In this document: positions 20,388 to 30,892 of the stretch, piece by piece | Layout of the letters: every line of letters starts with the position of its first letter | How positions within the stretch are numbered: the first letter of the stretch is position 1 | NCBI GenBank assembly: GCA_907163345.1 | Contig: CAJQUN010000043.1 | Coordinates: 2,159,001 to 2,223,000, forward strand | From: Haberlea rhodopensis | Taxonomy: Eukaryota > Streptophyta > Magnoliopsida > Lamiales > Gesneriaceae | Direction: 5' to 3' | Length of the DNA stretch: 64,000 nt | Made by a program: the position numbers and the translations under genes | Notes under the pieces: model-generated | The model's database searches: none | Told to the model about the DNA's origin: nothing | Seen by the model: only the letters and a program-made list of their open reading frames with translations

Positions 20388-22025
20388 GACTTGGGTAAAC
20401 ACCCCTGATAGCACTTGGCGTAACTAAGACGGGCCAAGTAAACACCCCTGAAGGCACTTTGTGTAACCAAGGCGCGTTGGATAAACACCCCTGATAGCAC
20501 TTGGCGTAACCAAGACGGGCCAAGTAAACACCCCTGAAGGCACTTTGTGTAACCAAGGAGAGTTAGGTAAACACCCCTGAAGACACTTGGCGTAACAAGG
20601 GAGAGTTGGATAAACACCCTTGAAGGCACTTGGCGTAACCAATGTGAATGAGCTCGGTGTTACCGCAGCTCGGCTGATCCTCAGTCGGGCGTAACCATGA
20701 TAGGATGGGTAAAGACCCCTAAATGGCACTTGGCATAACCAAAGCAAATGAGCTCGACGTAACCACAGCTCAGCTGATCATCTGCCGGGCGTAACCACGA
20801 CAGGTTGGGTAAACACCCCTGAATGACACTTGGCGTAACCAAGGGAAATGAGCTCGGCGTAACCGCAGCTCGGCTGATCCTCTATCAAGCGTAACCACGA
20901 CAGGTTGGGCAAACACCCCTAAAAGGCACATGGCGTAACCAAGGCAAATGAGCTCGGTGTAACCGCAGCTCGGCTGATCCTCTGTCAGGCGTAACTGCGA
21001 CAGGTTGGGTAAACACCCTGAAAGGCACATGGCGTAACCAAGGCAAATGAGCCCCTCATAACCGCAGCTCAGCTGATCCTCTATCGGGCGTAACCGCGAC
21101 AAGTTGGGTAAACACCCCTGAATGGCACTTGGGGTAACCAAGGCAAATGAGCTCGGCATAACCACACTCGGCTGATCCTCTGTTGGGCGTAACCGTGATA
21201 GGTTGGGTAAACACCACTAAAAGACACTTGGCGTAACCAAGGCAAATGATCTCGGCGTAACCGCAGCTCGGTTGATCCTCTATCTGGCAAAACCACGACA
21301 GGTTGGGTAAACACCCCTGAAAGGCACTTGGCGTAACCAAGGCAAATTAGCTCGGCGTAACCGCAACTTAGCTGATCCTCTGTCGGGCGTAACCGCGACA
21401 GGTTGGGTAAACACCCCTGAATGGCACTTGGAGTAACCAAGGCAAATGAGCTCGGCGTAACCGTAGCTCGGTTGATCATCTGTCAGGCGTAACCACGACA
21501 GGTTGGGTAGACACCCATGAATGGCACTTGGCGTAACCAAGGGAAATGAGCTCGGCGTAACCACAGCTCGGCTGATCCTCTATCAGACGTAACCTCAACA
21601 GGTCGGGTGAACACCCCTGAAAAGCACTTGGCATAACCAAGGCAAATTAGTTCGGTGTACCCGCAGCTCGGCTGATCCTCTGTCAGGCGTAACCGCGACA
21701 GGTTGGGTAAACACCCCTGAAAGGCACTTGTCGTAACGAAGGCAAATGACCTCCGCGTAATTGCTGCTTGACTGATCCTCTATCGGGCGTAACCACGACA
21801 GGTTGGGTAAACACCCCTGAAAGGCACTTGGCGTAACCAAGGCAAATGAGCTCGTCGTAACCGCAGCTCGGCTGATCCTCTGTCGGGCGTAACCTCGACT
21901 GGTTGGGTAAACACCCCTGAATGGCACTTGGCATAACCAATGCAAATGAACTGAGCGTAACCAAGGCTCGGCTGATCCTCTGTCAGGCGTAACCGCGACA
22001 AGTTGGGTAAACATCCCTGACATCG
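20388..22025. repeat. 43-bp to 100-bp higher-order tandem array of C
   Basis: About six units of 43 bp (AAACACCCCTGAAGGCACTT core, at 20398, 20440, 20483, 20526, 20569 and 20612) are followed by about 14 units of exactly 100 bp. The 100-bp unit equals the 43-bp unit plus a 57-bp block containing GAGCTCGGCGTAACCGCAGC and CTGATCCTCTGTCGGGCG. Because 100 is not a multiple of three, minus-strand ORFs of 73-144 codons appear in all frames; they are not genes. Confidence 0.93.
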
Positions 22026-22326
22026 CCAAACTTCTCTGAGCTGAGCTGATAACTATCTACACATATCCATTTCCTTAGTATGATTTTTCTCCATATTTAT
22101 CGGAACGGTTCTGATGAAGGAACCATCTTCATGCTCTTAGTTATCTCAATTAACTGGTCGGCCTGGAGCTTGTTATGTTGGATTCCTGTCCATAAGGGGA
22201 TGATATGTTGATAGCCGGACCATAAAGGATGACTTGTTGACACGTGGGGGAACTCGGACGTGCATGTTGATAATTTGGCTATTGAGGATAACATGTTGAT
22301 AGGTCAGGAACCCCATAGTCCCAATC
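22026..22326. other. C internal sequence without gene
   Basis: Noncoding, with a recurring GATGATATGTTGATAG-like phrase (about three degenerate copies at 22196-22300). Confidence 0.55.
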
Positions 22327-22331
22327 AATAG
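22327..22331. repeat. target site duplication of solo LTR D, left
   Basis: AATAG, repeated at 24224-24228. Confidence 0.85.
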
Positions 22332-24223
22332 TGTGGGGTCCTCGTTACTTAATCCATTATGTATCATGTTAACATACATATGTGAGTCTGAATTAAGTAA
22401 TAACAGGCACTGATTAAGAGTATCGTACTAGTTAAGTTATTACAGGGTTTATAAAAACCTATCCACTACACATCATTGGTACAAACAACAACCTACTACA
22501 AGATAACTCCTAGGCAGTGGTTCAGCTCGCAGCGGAAAATGACTCACATCCCGTCTCCCCACGTCTATGAGTCCCTACAGAAATATTCACACAACGTGAG
22601 TATAGATAAACAACTATCTCAGTGCGATATCAAAACACAATATCAATGATAAAGCAATAATAATCATATCCAATGTGAATGCTCTGTCTCATGCATCAAC
22701 AAATGCAACTATGTCATGACATGTCTCATCAATCACCCTATTATCACGAGCCCAATATGATATGCCTATTCAGCTCAATATGTCAGTGGAACCACATCAC
22801 ATCTTCATATTAGCAGCACATATCATAGTACCGTACTCATCTGTGATAATAGCCAGAGCATATACCCAAACCAGGCGTATATCTCTCAAGCCAAAGCATA
22901 TGTAGTATATCTATCGTGGCAACGATCCCAGCCAAAGCATATACCACACCTAGCATATCTATCAAGGCAATGATCTTACCAAAGCATATACACATAGCTA
23001 TCAAGGCATCCATCCCAATCATATGAATCCATGTATGTACATGCATATGACACTACCAATCATATGACACAAAGCTAACATAAATCATATGATATCAAAA
23101 CCATAACATCATCATCACATAATATCTATACTCCGTACGTCAACACGTACCTGGTATACGACAACAAAAGCGATAAATCAGGCGTTGATGGCTAATTGCC
23201 TCTTTGCCCCGTCCCCTGTGATGATGCTACAAACACATGAACAATATACCATGTTATAAGAGGCTTCAAATAAATGCTACAAAAATTTAACATTTTTCAA
23301 AAATCTGCCATCGCCGATCGATCGCCTAATTTTCTCGATCGATCGCCGAACTATTCACTCTTCACCGATCGATCGAACAAAAGCACCGGTCGATCGCCAC
23401 ATGTACCGATCGATCGCCTCAGAAACACCGATCGATCGCTCAATGTTCAAACCGCCTTAAACTTTCACTGTTCGCGGCGATCGATCGAGACCAATTTTTC
23501 GATCGATCGGCACGATCAGAAAAAATCGAGACAATGGTGATTTTGAGCTTACCTTCATGGTACTTCTTCTCCTACCCACAATTTCACATGCAATCATGAT
23601 TCATGCAATCCCTAGTATCATATAAACATGTTTCTATCATCCTAGAATCCAATTCTTGGCAAAGAAACAAGTTATGATTCTAAGCATAAACATTTGATAG
23701 TCAAATTCACATACTTTAACACCAACTACACAAATCAATCTTAAAAGCATCTATTCCTTACCAAGATTGTACAATTTCACTTCACACAACTTCCTAGATC
23801 AATTCACAAGTGAATCCCAAGCTCAAACCAAAAAGAACTTGAAAGAGATGGAGAGGAGCTTGTGTAGGATTTTAGTAGGTGTGTTTAGGTGAAGTATGTG
23901 ATTTCACTTGGTATCCCTTAATAAAAAGCATTTCAATTAATCATCATGCTAAGTCACCTTGATATAGTGTATTTGAAGCTAATAACATGTTAGTGGACAT
24001 GTACATGAAGATGAAATTCAAATTCAAATGCAAGTCCAACTCAAATTAACTTCACATGCATATTCAAATCATTTTGCACCATGTTTCATTCCTTGCCATA
24101 AATCATTTCATACATGTATTAATTCATTCTTGGTTCCACCCGAACCCCCATTATCATACCGCCAATTGATATAATTACACCATAATCATATCATATGTGG
24201 ATAAAACAAATCGAGGCATTACA
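22332..24223 (-). mobile_element. solo LTR D (B-like family)
   Basis: A 1892-bp sequence starting TGTGGGGTCC and ending GAGGCATTACA, flanked by a perfect 5-bp duplication AATAG, with no primer site, polypurine tract or partner LTR nearby. Its internal order (GTGAG box, TACGTCAACACGTACCT near 23135, then a CGATCGATCG island) is like that of B LTRs, so it is probably a related family in the same orientation. It is the product of recombination between two LTRs. Confidence 0.85.
23311..23517. repeat. CGATCGATCG island in solo LTR D
   Basis: About nine sites of CCGATCGATCGCC or TCGATCGATCG type in 200 bp. Confidence 0.92.
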
Positions 24224-24228
24224 AATAG
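24224..24228. repeat. target site duplication of solo LTR D, right
   Basis: AATAG directly after the LTR end TTACA. Confidence 0.85.
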
Positions 24229-26164
24229 CTCGGGCACGAAGACAATGATGAGCTCAGATGCGGATATGAGAATGTGGTTTGTAGCTCGGGCGATGCTTGT
24301 AGCACAGTAGTAAGCACAAAGCTGCAGAGTAATGAAGGAGCTCGTTCAGGAGGGGTGAACTACTGGGACTTGGACAAAGTTAATGTTCAGCGGGGAGCTC
24401 ATCCTGGAAAGGGATGAACTCTTGATAATTTGGTCTTATGAACTAATAGCTTGGTTGTTAGGTTGGTATATCTTATAGGTTGGCATACTTTTGACAATTT
24501 TTGAGGTCACCCGCACACATGGCTGACTAGTAGCTTCATCGTACATGACACGCTGGGAGCTCGGCAGTAAGGGATGAGATTTTGGGTGTTTGTCCCTGGA
24601 TTGGTTTTAGAATGCTGAATCACTGCTGGCCCGACCTTACGAGTGTCTTCAATTACATATGGCAAATGGCTCCCTCACAATATCAATGCATAAATCCATA
24701 CTTGGTTGCCTGAAGTTTTATTGAATCTCATTTCTTTGGGTGACTGCAAAACGGGGAATATATTTTCCTTCTCTCATGCAGTATCTTTGTTCCATAGTTG
24801 TTACCTTAATATTTTGACTTTTTCCACATATTATTCATTCGATGGTGGACTTCTGGGTCTCCCGTACTTGGGAGGGGAGTTACTCCTTCTGAATGACTTT
24901 GCCAGACCTTAACACTTATCATGATTTGGACGGTCAAGGATCTCCGTTACTGGAGGAGCTTGCTTCTTCTTGAGAGCATCATATTCTTGTTGGTAATGGA
25001 TTGCGCTGGTTCTCGCATGCTCATGCTCCCCCAGTTTGTCACATGAGGGCATTGATCATACCCTAGTTCCGGCAAGATAAGGACGAGCTACAAGGTGGGG
25101 CGCTAAGGATCTCCTCCTCCTTCGGAACCGAGAATAAGCTGGACAGCAAAGCAAATGATGTATTCAGCTGTGGATCCAAGAATGTGCTTGACTCTCGTCT
25201 GCAGAGATAAGGATGTGCTCTACTACATACTATGTTGCAGAGTTAAGGATGTGCTCGGGTGCGTGTTTGCCTGCGGAGCTACGTGCTCGGTTGAGGAGCA
25301 AATGTTGATTTTGGCCCTGAGGTAGGAGTTACTGGGACTTCCCATATGGGGATGGAGGGCTGGGAGTTTGGCCTAAAGAAACAAAGTTTTCAGAGCTCGC
25401 CAACGAGGTCTGTCGGGAGCTCGGTCAGATGGATGGCATGCTAGGAGCTCATTTGAATGGGTGACATGATAGAACTCGATCGGATGAGCGAAATGCTGGA
25501 ACTAATCTTTGAATGGATGACATGCTCGAACTCGGCAGGATGGGTGACATGCTGAGACTAATCCATGAGGGATGAAGTGTTGAGAGCTCGCCCATGAAGG
25601 GAAGGAGTTGCTGGAACTCATTCATGAAGGATACCTGGTGGGCGTGTCCAAGAACTCACAGTACTCGACTCTGTCAGAGCATTGGGGTAAAAGATGGCGA
25701 TCTACCCAAATGGTCCACGGGTCATGGCCTCAAACATATTCTCTCTTATTTGGCAACCCAAAGTCGAGGGAAAAACTTTTCCTCCAAGGTTGTAAGGGAT
25801 AATGATCTTTCATTCTCTTAGACAAAAGCTCACTCTCCTTGCTACAGTCTGAGCATTTAGGTACCATTACGCGTTTCAATCATTAGTTGGGCCCTCTTTA
25901 TGTCTCCTTGTTACAGTCTCAACATGACATAGCTGGACCTCAACATTCTCATGATTTGGCGAAGGTCTAAGATCTCTGGTCGTCGGAGAATGTTGATTCT
26001 TCACAAGGGGCCTCCACTACGGGGTAAGTAGCTATCGAGGGAAGTAATTTCATGTTCGCGCTTCCCAAGCACTTCACCGCGGGAGGTTGTTCATTCCTCT
26101 GTTTCGGATGTGATTTTGTTTCCTTGATTATCCTCTACCCGTCATCTCAACATCTTTGCTCTAG
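24229..26164. other. C internal sequence without gene
   Basis: GAGCTCGG-rich noncoding DNA. Between 25390 and 25610 a 35-40 bp unit of the type GGATGACATGCTCGAACTCG recurs about six times with heavy divergence. No ORF with a recognisable domain on either strand. Confidence 0.6.
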
Positions 26165-26183
26165 TTTCCCACAGATGGCGCCA
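26165..26183 (-). other. primer binding site of C
   Basis: Minus strand TGGCGCCATCTGTGGGAAA, two bases from the LTR. Related to the TGGCGCCGTCTGTGGG sites of Tat/Ogre-like elements, which I recall as tRNA-Arg type. Confidence 0.75.
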
Positions 26184-26185
26184 AA

Positions 26186-27561
26186 TGATGCTTGCTAAAA
26201 ATGAGATGTCTTCTTTTCGACGGACGGAGAGTGCTGGTAACAACTCCGATAGCTCAAGCGATTGATCTTCGCTTCGCTCTGAGTGCTAGTGAGGCCTGAA
26301 ATCATGAACAAGTGTGAGAAGGGAGCCGGGAGGATGTCCCGGCGAGTCCCCTTCGATGCTCAAGTCAGAAATCGGCAAAATGGCGTAGTAATGAGATGAG
26401 CTTAAAGTTATAAGTAGAGTGAATACCTTTTCTCGTCAACAAACCTTATAGGGGACAACCTTTAATCTCATGTCAGGAGGTTAATGGACATTTTCTGAAG
26501 CTAAGGGTGGGGACCAGGGTCCCAGAGCCAGGAACCAGCGGATGTCACTCTCCCCGTACAATATTCTCATAGCCTTTAGGATCTGATTTATGTCGGGGAC
26601 CAGAGGATGTTACTTTCTCCGTACTATATACCTGCAGCTTTTAGGATCCGATTCGTACTTGAAGATATGGGTCATAACTTTTATCTGATTTGGGTGTGCT
26701 ATGAAGTTTAGCTCATCCATGCCAACATGGGCCAGAAAGAACGTCGGACAAGCTCTAAGCCAGCTTGGTAGGTGGCAAGGGCGAGCTCTGAGCTCGCCCA
26801 CTAGTTTGACTAAACCATGTTATTGGCATCCTTTGAGTGTAGCATACTGAGAGCTAAGCATGCTCGGAGCTTGGAGCTAGGCATGCTTGGAGCTAAGCAT
26901 CTTTGGAGCTAGGCATGCTCGGAGCTAGGAGCTAGGCATGATTGGAGCTACGCATGCTTAGATATAGGCATGCTAGGAGATAGACTTGCTCGAAGCTTGG
27001 CATGCTCGGAGCTAGGAGCTAGGCATACTTGGAGCTACGCATGTTTGGAGCTAGGAGCCAGGAGTTAGGCATGCTTGGAGCTAAGAGTTAGGCATGATTG
27101 GAGCTAGGCATGCTCGGAGCTAGGAGCTGGGCATGCCTGGAGCTACACATGTTTGGAGCAAGGCATGATGGGAGCTAGGCATGCTCGGAGCTAGGAGCTA
27201 CGAGCTAGGCATGCTTGGAACTAGGCATGCTCGGAGCTAGGAGCTCGGAGCTAGGCATGCTTGTAGCTAGGCATACTGGGAGCTTGGCATGCTCGGAGCC
27301 AGGAGCTAGGCATGCTTGGTAGTTTGGCTTAATTTACTAGTGAGGATGCTTGGCAGTTCTGGTGACCTAGCTCAGAAGGACCAACAATGCCGAACAACTG
27401 ATACGAGCTAGTGAGCTGAGGGCGAGCTTGGCTTGGGCGAGCTCCCAGCTCGCCCAAGGCCAGTGGGCGAGCTCCATGATCTAGTCACTTTTCGGGCATG
27501 TTCGGGTTAATTAGAGCCGATCTGTGAATTGTTTTTACGAGTTTGACCCGTCCAGGTATCA
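26186..27561 (-). repeat. C 5' LTR
   Basis: 1376 bp. In plus orientation it starts TGATGCTTGC and ends CAGGTATCA. It includes a phrase common in plant Ty3 leaders (CGGCGAGTCCCCTTCGATGC, then TCAAGTCAG) near 26340-26370 and the 16-bp array. Element boundary: AAATA follows. Confidence 0.85.
26825..27320. repeat. GGAGCTAGGCATGCT array in C LTR
   Basis: About 30 irregular units of 7-16 bp (GGAGCTA and GGCATGCTC), rich in the palindromes AGCT and GCATGC. A shorter remnant is at 19160-19270. Confidence 0.9.
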
Positions 27562-28611
27562 AAATATTTTGCCAAATCAGATGTATTAATTGATATATGT
27601 TAAAGGTCAAACATATGTTAGCATCAAATGTTTATTTGATAATAAGATAATTTCGAAAAAAATATCTTTTAAGAATAAAAATAAAAACTGTAATTTCTTT
27701 ATGAGATGTATTAAAGGCGATATGAGAAAATTAACAATTAAATTTCTAATTATTAGATATTTTATTATAAAAATCACTAGAATGAATTATCAAATAAAAT
27801 GATAGTCATAAATGTTGATTTCGTAGTGAAATTTACTTTGAAAGCTTTTATACTTTATTATTTACTCTCTAAGATGTTTATGTCTTTACAATCATTTATA
27901 TTAATTTAAATAAATGTCTTCTATTGTAAGCACACTTAAATATTTTATCACAGTAATAATTCTAACATAAAATTATTAATTATAAATTATATAACTGAAC
28001 GATTAATTATAATTGTGTAAAGTGATAGCATATAATTCATATGTGGCTCACTCTTATAATCCTCCATTAATTCGTCTCGTCATATGTGTGGTAGTCTTTG
28101 TCCATGTATGATACAAGTATTTATTGTTGTTTTTCTGTTATTTATCTTGTTTTGTAGGCTTCGACTGCTTCTTCGTTGTGTCGATCGGTTTATTAATATA
28201 ATTACTGCTTATGTTCAATATATATATATATATATAATTATATATATAATTTTATAAAATATTCCTATATAGACGGTAGTAAACATGTAATTATTCATTT
28301 TTGTTTTGGGAAAAAACATTAGATTATTTAAATAAGTTATCTTGTAGAGCTCTTAATTTTTTTTATAAACCTTAATTTTAGTTTATAAATAGTATTAATT
28401 TATATATTATTTGATAAATGTTTTAATAATAATTAATTTCGATCTCTAGAAAAATATTAATTTTTTAAATACAATTTTAAACCCCTTATATATATACTAT
28501 AAAAGAACTCAAAAATTAAAATTTTATATTTAAATACGTTGAACATCCTCAGTTACTTTATGATCGAAGTGAATTATGCAAAATGGAATAACACAAATTT
28601 TTGGAGCAAAC
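27562..28611. other. AT-rich unassigned DNA
   Basis: The only stretch not attributable to an element. Strongly AT-rich, with a TA microsatellite at 28217-28252. I see no gene, RNA or repeat family in it. Confidence 0.6.
28217..28252. repeat. TA microsatellite
   Basis: Interrupted (TA)n run. Confidence 0.85.
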
Positions 28612-28757
28612 TAGGGGTGCTTAACAGACCGAATCGGTCCGTTCGGTCCGAAACCAGCCGGTTCCGGATCCTTTAAGCACAGAATCGGTCCGGTCCGTTA
28701 AGGAACCGGATCGGATCCGGTTCCAGTTCCAACCGGTTCCAGATCGATCGATCCGAT
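28612..28757. repeat. hAT terminal and subterminal repeats
   Basis: After TAGGGGTG come many copies of GGTCCG, CCGGTTCC and their complements in both directions, typical of transposase-binding subterminal regions. Confidence 0.6.
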
Positions 28758-28923
28758 TCATTTTTTTATTTTTTGACTTTTTAAATTTTCAAACTCTTTT
28801 TTTATTTTTTGAACTTTTTTTATTTTTTTGATGTTGTAAATGTTTCCACAATATTCATCACAAATTCAATATATTTCTTCTTCATTTCATAATATAAATG
28901 CATACAAATAATTGTAAAGAGAT
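28758..28923. other. hAT 3' flank, T-rich
   Basis: T-rich noncoding DNA between the subterminal repeats and the TRIM-like element. Confidence 0.5.
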
Positions 28924-29166
28924 TGTAGGATCAAGCGCTTACCGCTTTACCAATAACCATAGTTAAGGGTAATGGCGCAACATCAATCTTTTCAACCATA
29001 CACTGGCACAAGCGCCACGTGTTTGACCGATCACAAAGCAGAGGCAATTGTTGAGTTCCCCAACAATCCCTCCCCCAATAATTGCACTCTTTGCAACTCA
29101 TGGGAATCGAACACGCGACCTTGGCTCTGATACCAATTGTAGGATCGAGCGCTTACCGCTTTACCA
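28924..29166 (-). mobile_element. truncated TRIM-like LTR element
   Basis: A tiny LTR element: left LTR 28924-29065 (TGTAGGATC to CCCCAACA, 142 bp), polypurine tract complement ATCCCTCCCCCAATAATTG (29066-29084), primer site complement GCTCTGATACCA (29124-29135), and the first 29 bp of a second LTR at 29138-29166. The rest of the second LTR is lost. The internal segment is about 72 bp. No coding sequence. Confidence 0.82.
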
Positions 29167-29188
29167 AAAATATTACTATTTAGCACTC

Positions 29189-29317
29189 TTAAAAATTGAT
29201 AAGTATTGTTTTGGCGTTATCTTCTTCTTGCTCGTCATAATGATTTAAGAATTCGTCAACCGCCCCATATCTTATATTCTTATATTCTGCTTCAAACCAA
29301 TCTGTAAGTAATGTGAG
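29189..29317 (-). pseudogene. hAT transposase, C-terminal end
   Basis: 43 codons ending at TAA 29189-29191, with TDWFEAEYKN then an acidic tail (DEQEED). This is the segment that follows the hAT dimerisation domain (the QDWL-like part). It is cut at GTGAG by A2, and the sequence to its N-terminal side resumes at 44919 after one copy of the duplication is removed. Confidence 0.75.
29313..29317. repeat. target site duplication of A2, left
   Basis: GTGAG, repeated at 44914-44918. Confidence 0.9.
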
Positions 29318-30796
29318 TGGTGTGACTAAAAATAGACACATCTATTGCGCTTAATTGTCTACGATTTGGTATGTTTTGATGGATAATTTGATATATATGC
29401 TACCTAATCGTATATTTGTGTAATTGTAGGTGAAATCGAAGAAATCGAGCTAAAAACGATGTATAAAGACCAATGAAAGATATGGAGATGATAAGGACTC
29501 AAGGTTGATCAAGAAAAATGCCAAAAGTGTAATTTTGATGAATAGATCGATCGCATGGAAGAGGAGATCGATTGCCTTTGGACAGAATGTTGAGCAACAA
29601 TTTACACGAGTCAGCGATCGATCGCAAGAATGAGGCGATCGATCGCCAAACCCTACTAGAGCCAAGCGATTGATCGCTACAAAGAGGCGATCAATTGCCC
29701 GAAGTGATCTCCCGAAAAAATAAAGCTAGTGATCGATCGCTAGTCTGAGGCGATCAATTGCTAGACGAGTTTTGGAAATATTTGAAACTTGATTTTTTTT
29801 ACCATCTTGGATAGATTTTACCTACAATATCAGATTCCCACCATCTTTGGACGAAATTGGGGACCTTAAATCAGAGGATTAATCATATTTTGAAGGGAGA
29901 CCAACATAGTTTAGACGTTACAATAATTTTACTCTCAAGTTTTGAAGAACGAAAACGGAATTGACAAGCCGGAATCGTTCTTCGCTTTAGTAACTATTTA
30001 TTTTATCATTAATTTGATGTTTTCTAGGGTAGATTTTATTGTTTTGATTTGATTATGCAAGGCTAAACACCTTTGATTCTTGGTTGAAGGAAGACAATGC
30101 CTTGGATTTAATGTTTTTCATGAGATTGATGTTTTTATATTGATTTTTATTGGGTATCATGTGCTTTTATGATTTTAATGCCATGATTGTTGTGTTTTGA
30201 TTATAAGATTGGACATCTAATGATTTTTACATGAAATCTAATGCTTGGCCTTTGAAGCAATTAAGATTGATAATTGTCTACTGTTGGTGTTGTTAAATTT
30301 TTAGGAAAAACACGCGACTAGATTAAACATAAACGCTTAGATTATGTTATCTAGGTTCATCATTCTTATTAGAATTGAAAGCTATTGTTAATATTAATCT
30401 CAACTGCTGTTGTTTTGATCGATATAACGATACGAGTTAATTTAGAACGTTTGATAAGAGTTGAATCTCTAATGATGAATATTCAAGTAAAAATTACATC
30501 TTTTGTGATAATCGATGATTGAATGCATAAATCCAAGGTAAAGTCGACTGAAAACCAAGAATCGCTTTTCTCTTATAATTTTTAATCACTTTAGTTAATT
30601 TTGCTAATTAGTTTAATTCATAGACTTTGCATAGTAATAGTAATAAATTTAAAAATCCCCTTTTTAATATTTGTTGGCACCATTGACACGAAAAAATACA
30701 TCATTCCCTGTGGGATCGTCCCTACTCACGCTACTACATATTTACTGTTGTTAACTTGAGAAGGGTTTATTTGGGCGTACGCGATAAGCGCTACCA
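29318..30796 (+). repeat. A2 5' LTR
   Basis: 1479 bp, TGGTGTGACT to GCTACCA. Its palindrome island (29544-29764) has lost several CG sites to TG or CA compared with the 3' LTR. Confidence 0.92.
29544..29764. repeat. GCGATCGATCGC island in A2 5' LTR, partly decayed
   Basis: Family version of the palindrome is GCGATCGATCGC. Decayed forms include GCGATCAATTGC and GCGATTGATCGC. Confidence 0.92.
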
Positions 30797-30801
30797 AATT
30801 T

Positions 30802-30818
30802 TGGCGTCGTTGCCGGGA
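30802..30818 (+). other. primer binding site of A2, tRNA-Asp type
   Basis: TGGCGTCGTTGCCGGGA, one change from the A1 site within the shared 17 bases. Confidence 0.88.
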
Positions 30819-30892
30819 AAGGCATTGGTATAATTTCGTGTTAATTTTTTTTTATTTTAGTTGTTATCCCGCATTACTACTGTGGTTTGTTA

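Larger units (their letters stand above)
19160..27561 (-). mobile_element. noncoding LTR retrotransposon C, left LTR interrupted by B1
   Basis: Minus-strand element. The remnant of its 3' LTR is 19160-19542, the internal region is 19543-26185, and the 5' LTR is 26186-27561 with TGAT/ATCA ends. The primer site at 26165-26183 (TGGCGCCATCTGTGGGAAA on the minus strand) resembles that of Tat/Ogre-like Ty3 elements. No gag or pol ORF is left; the internal region is mostly tandem repeats and includes a later solo LTR (D). The rest of the left LTR should lie beyond B1, outside the window. Confidence 0.82.

Noticed and set aside
20329..22001. Overlapping minus-strand ORFs of 70-144 codons with repeated CLPNLSRLR / GVFTQPVAVTP peptides
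   Set aside because: They are readings of the 43/100-bp array in all three frames, without start context or a known domain.
22837..23046. 69-codon minus ORF in solo LTR D
   Set aside because: Within an LTR and made of degenerate CCAAAGCATATAC repeats.
24706..24912. 68-codon ORF in C and small ORFs at 25594-25821
   Set aside because: Short, no domain, repeat-rich context, no conservation visible elsewhere in the window.
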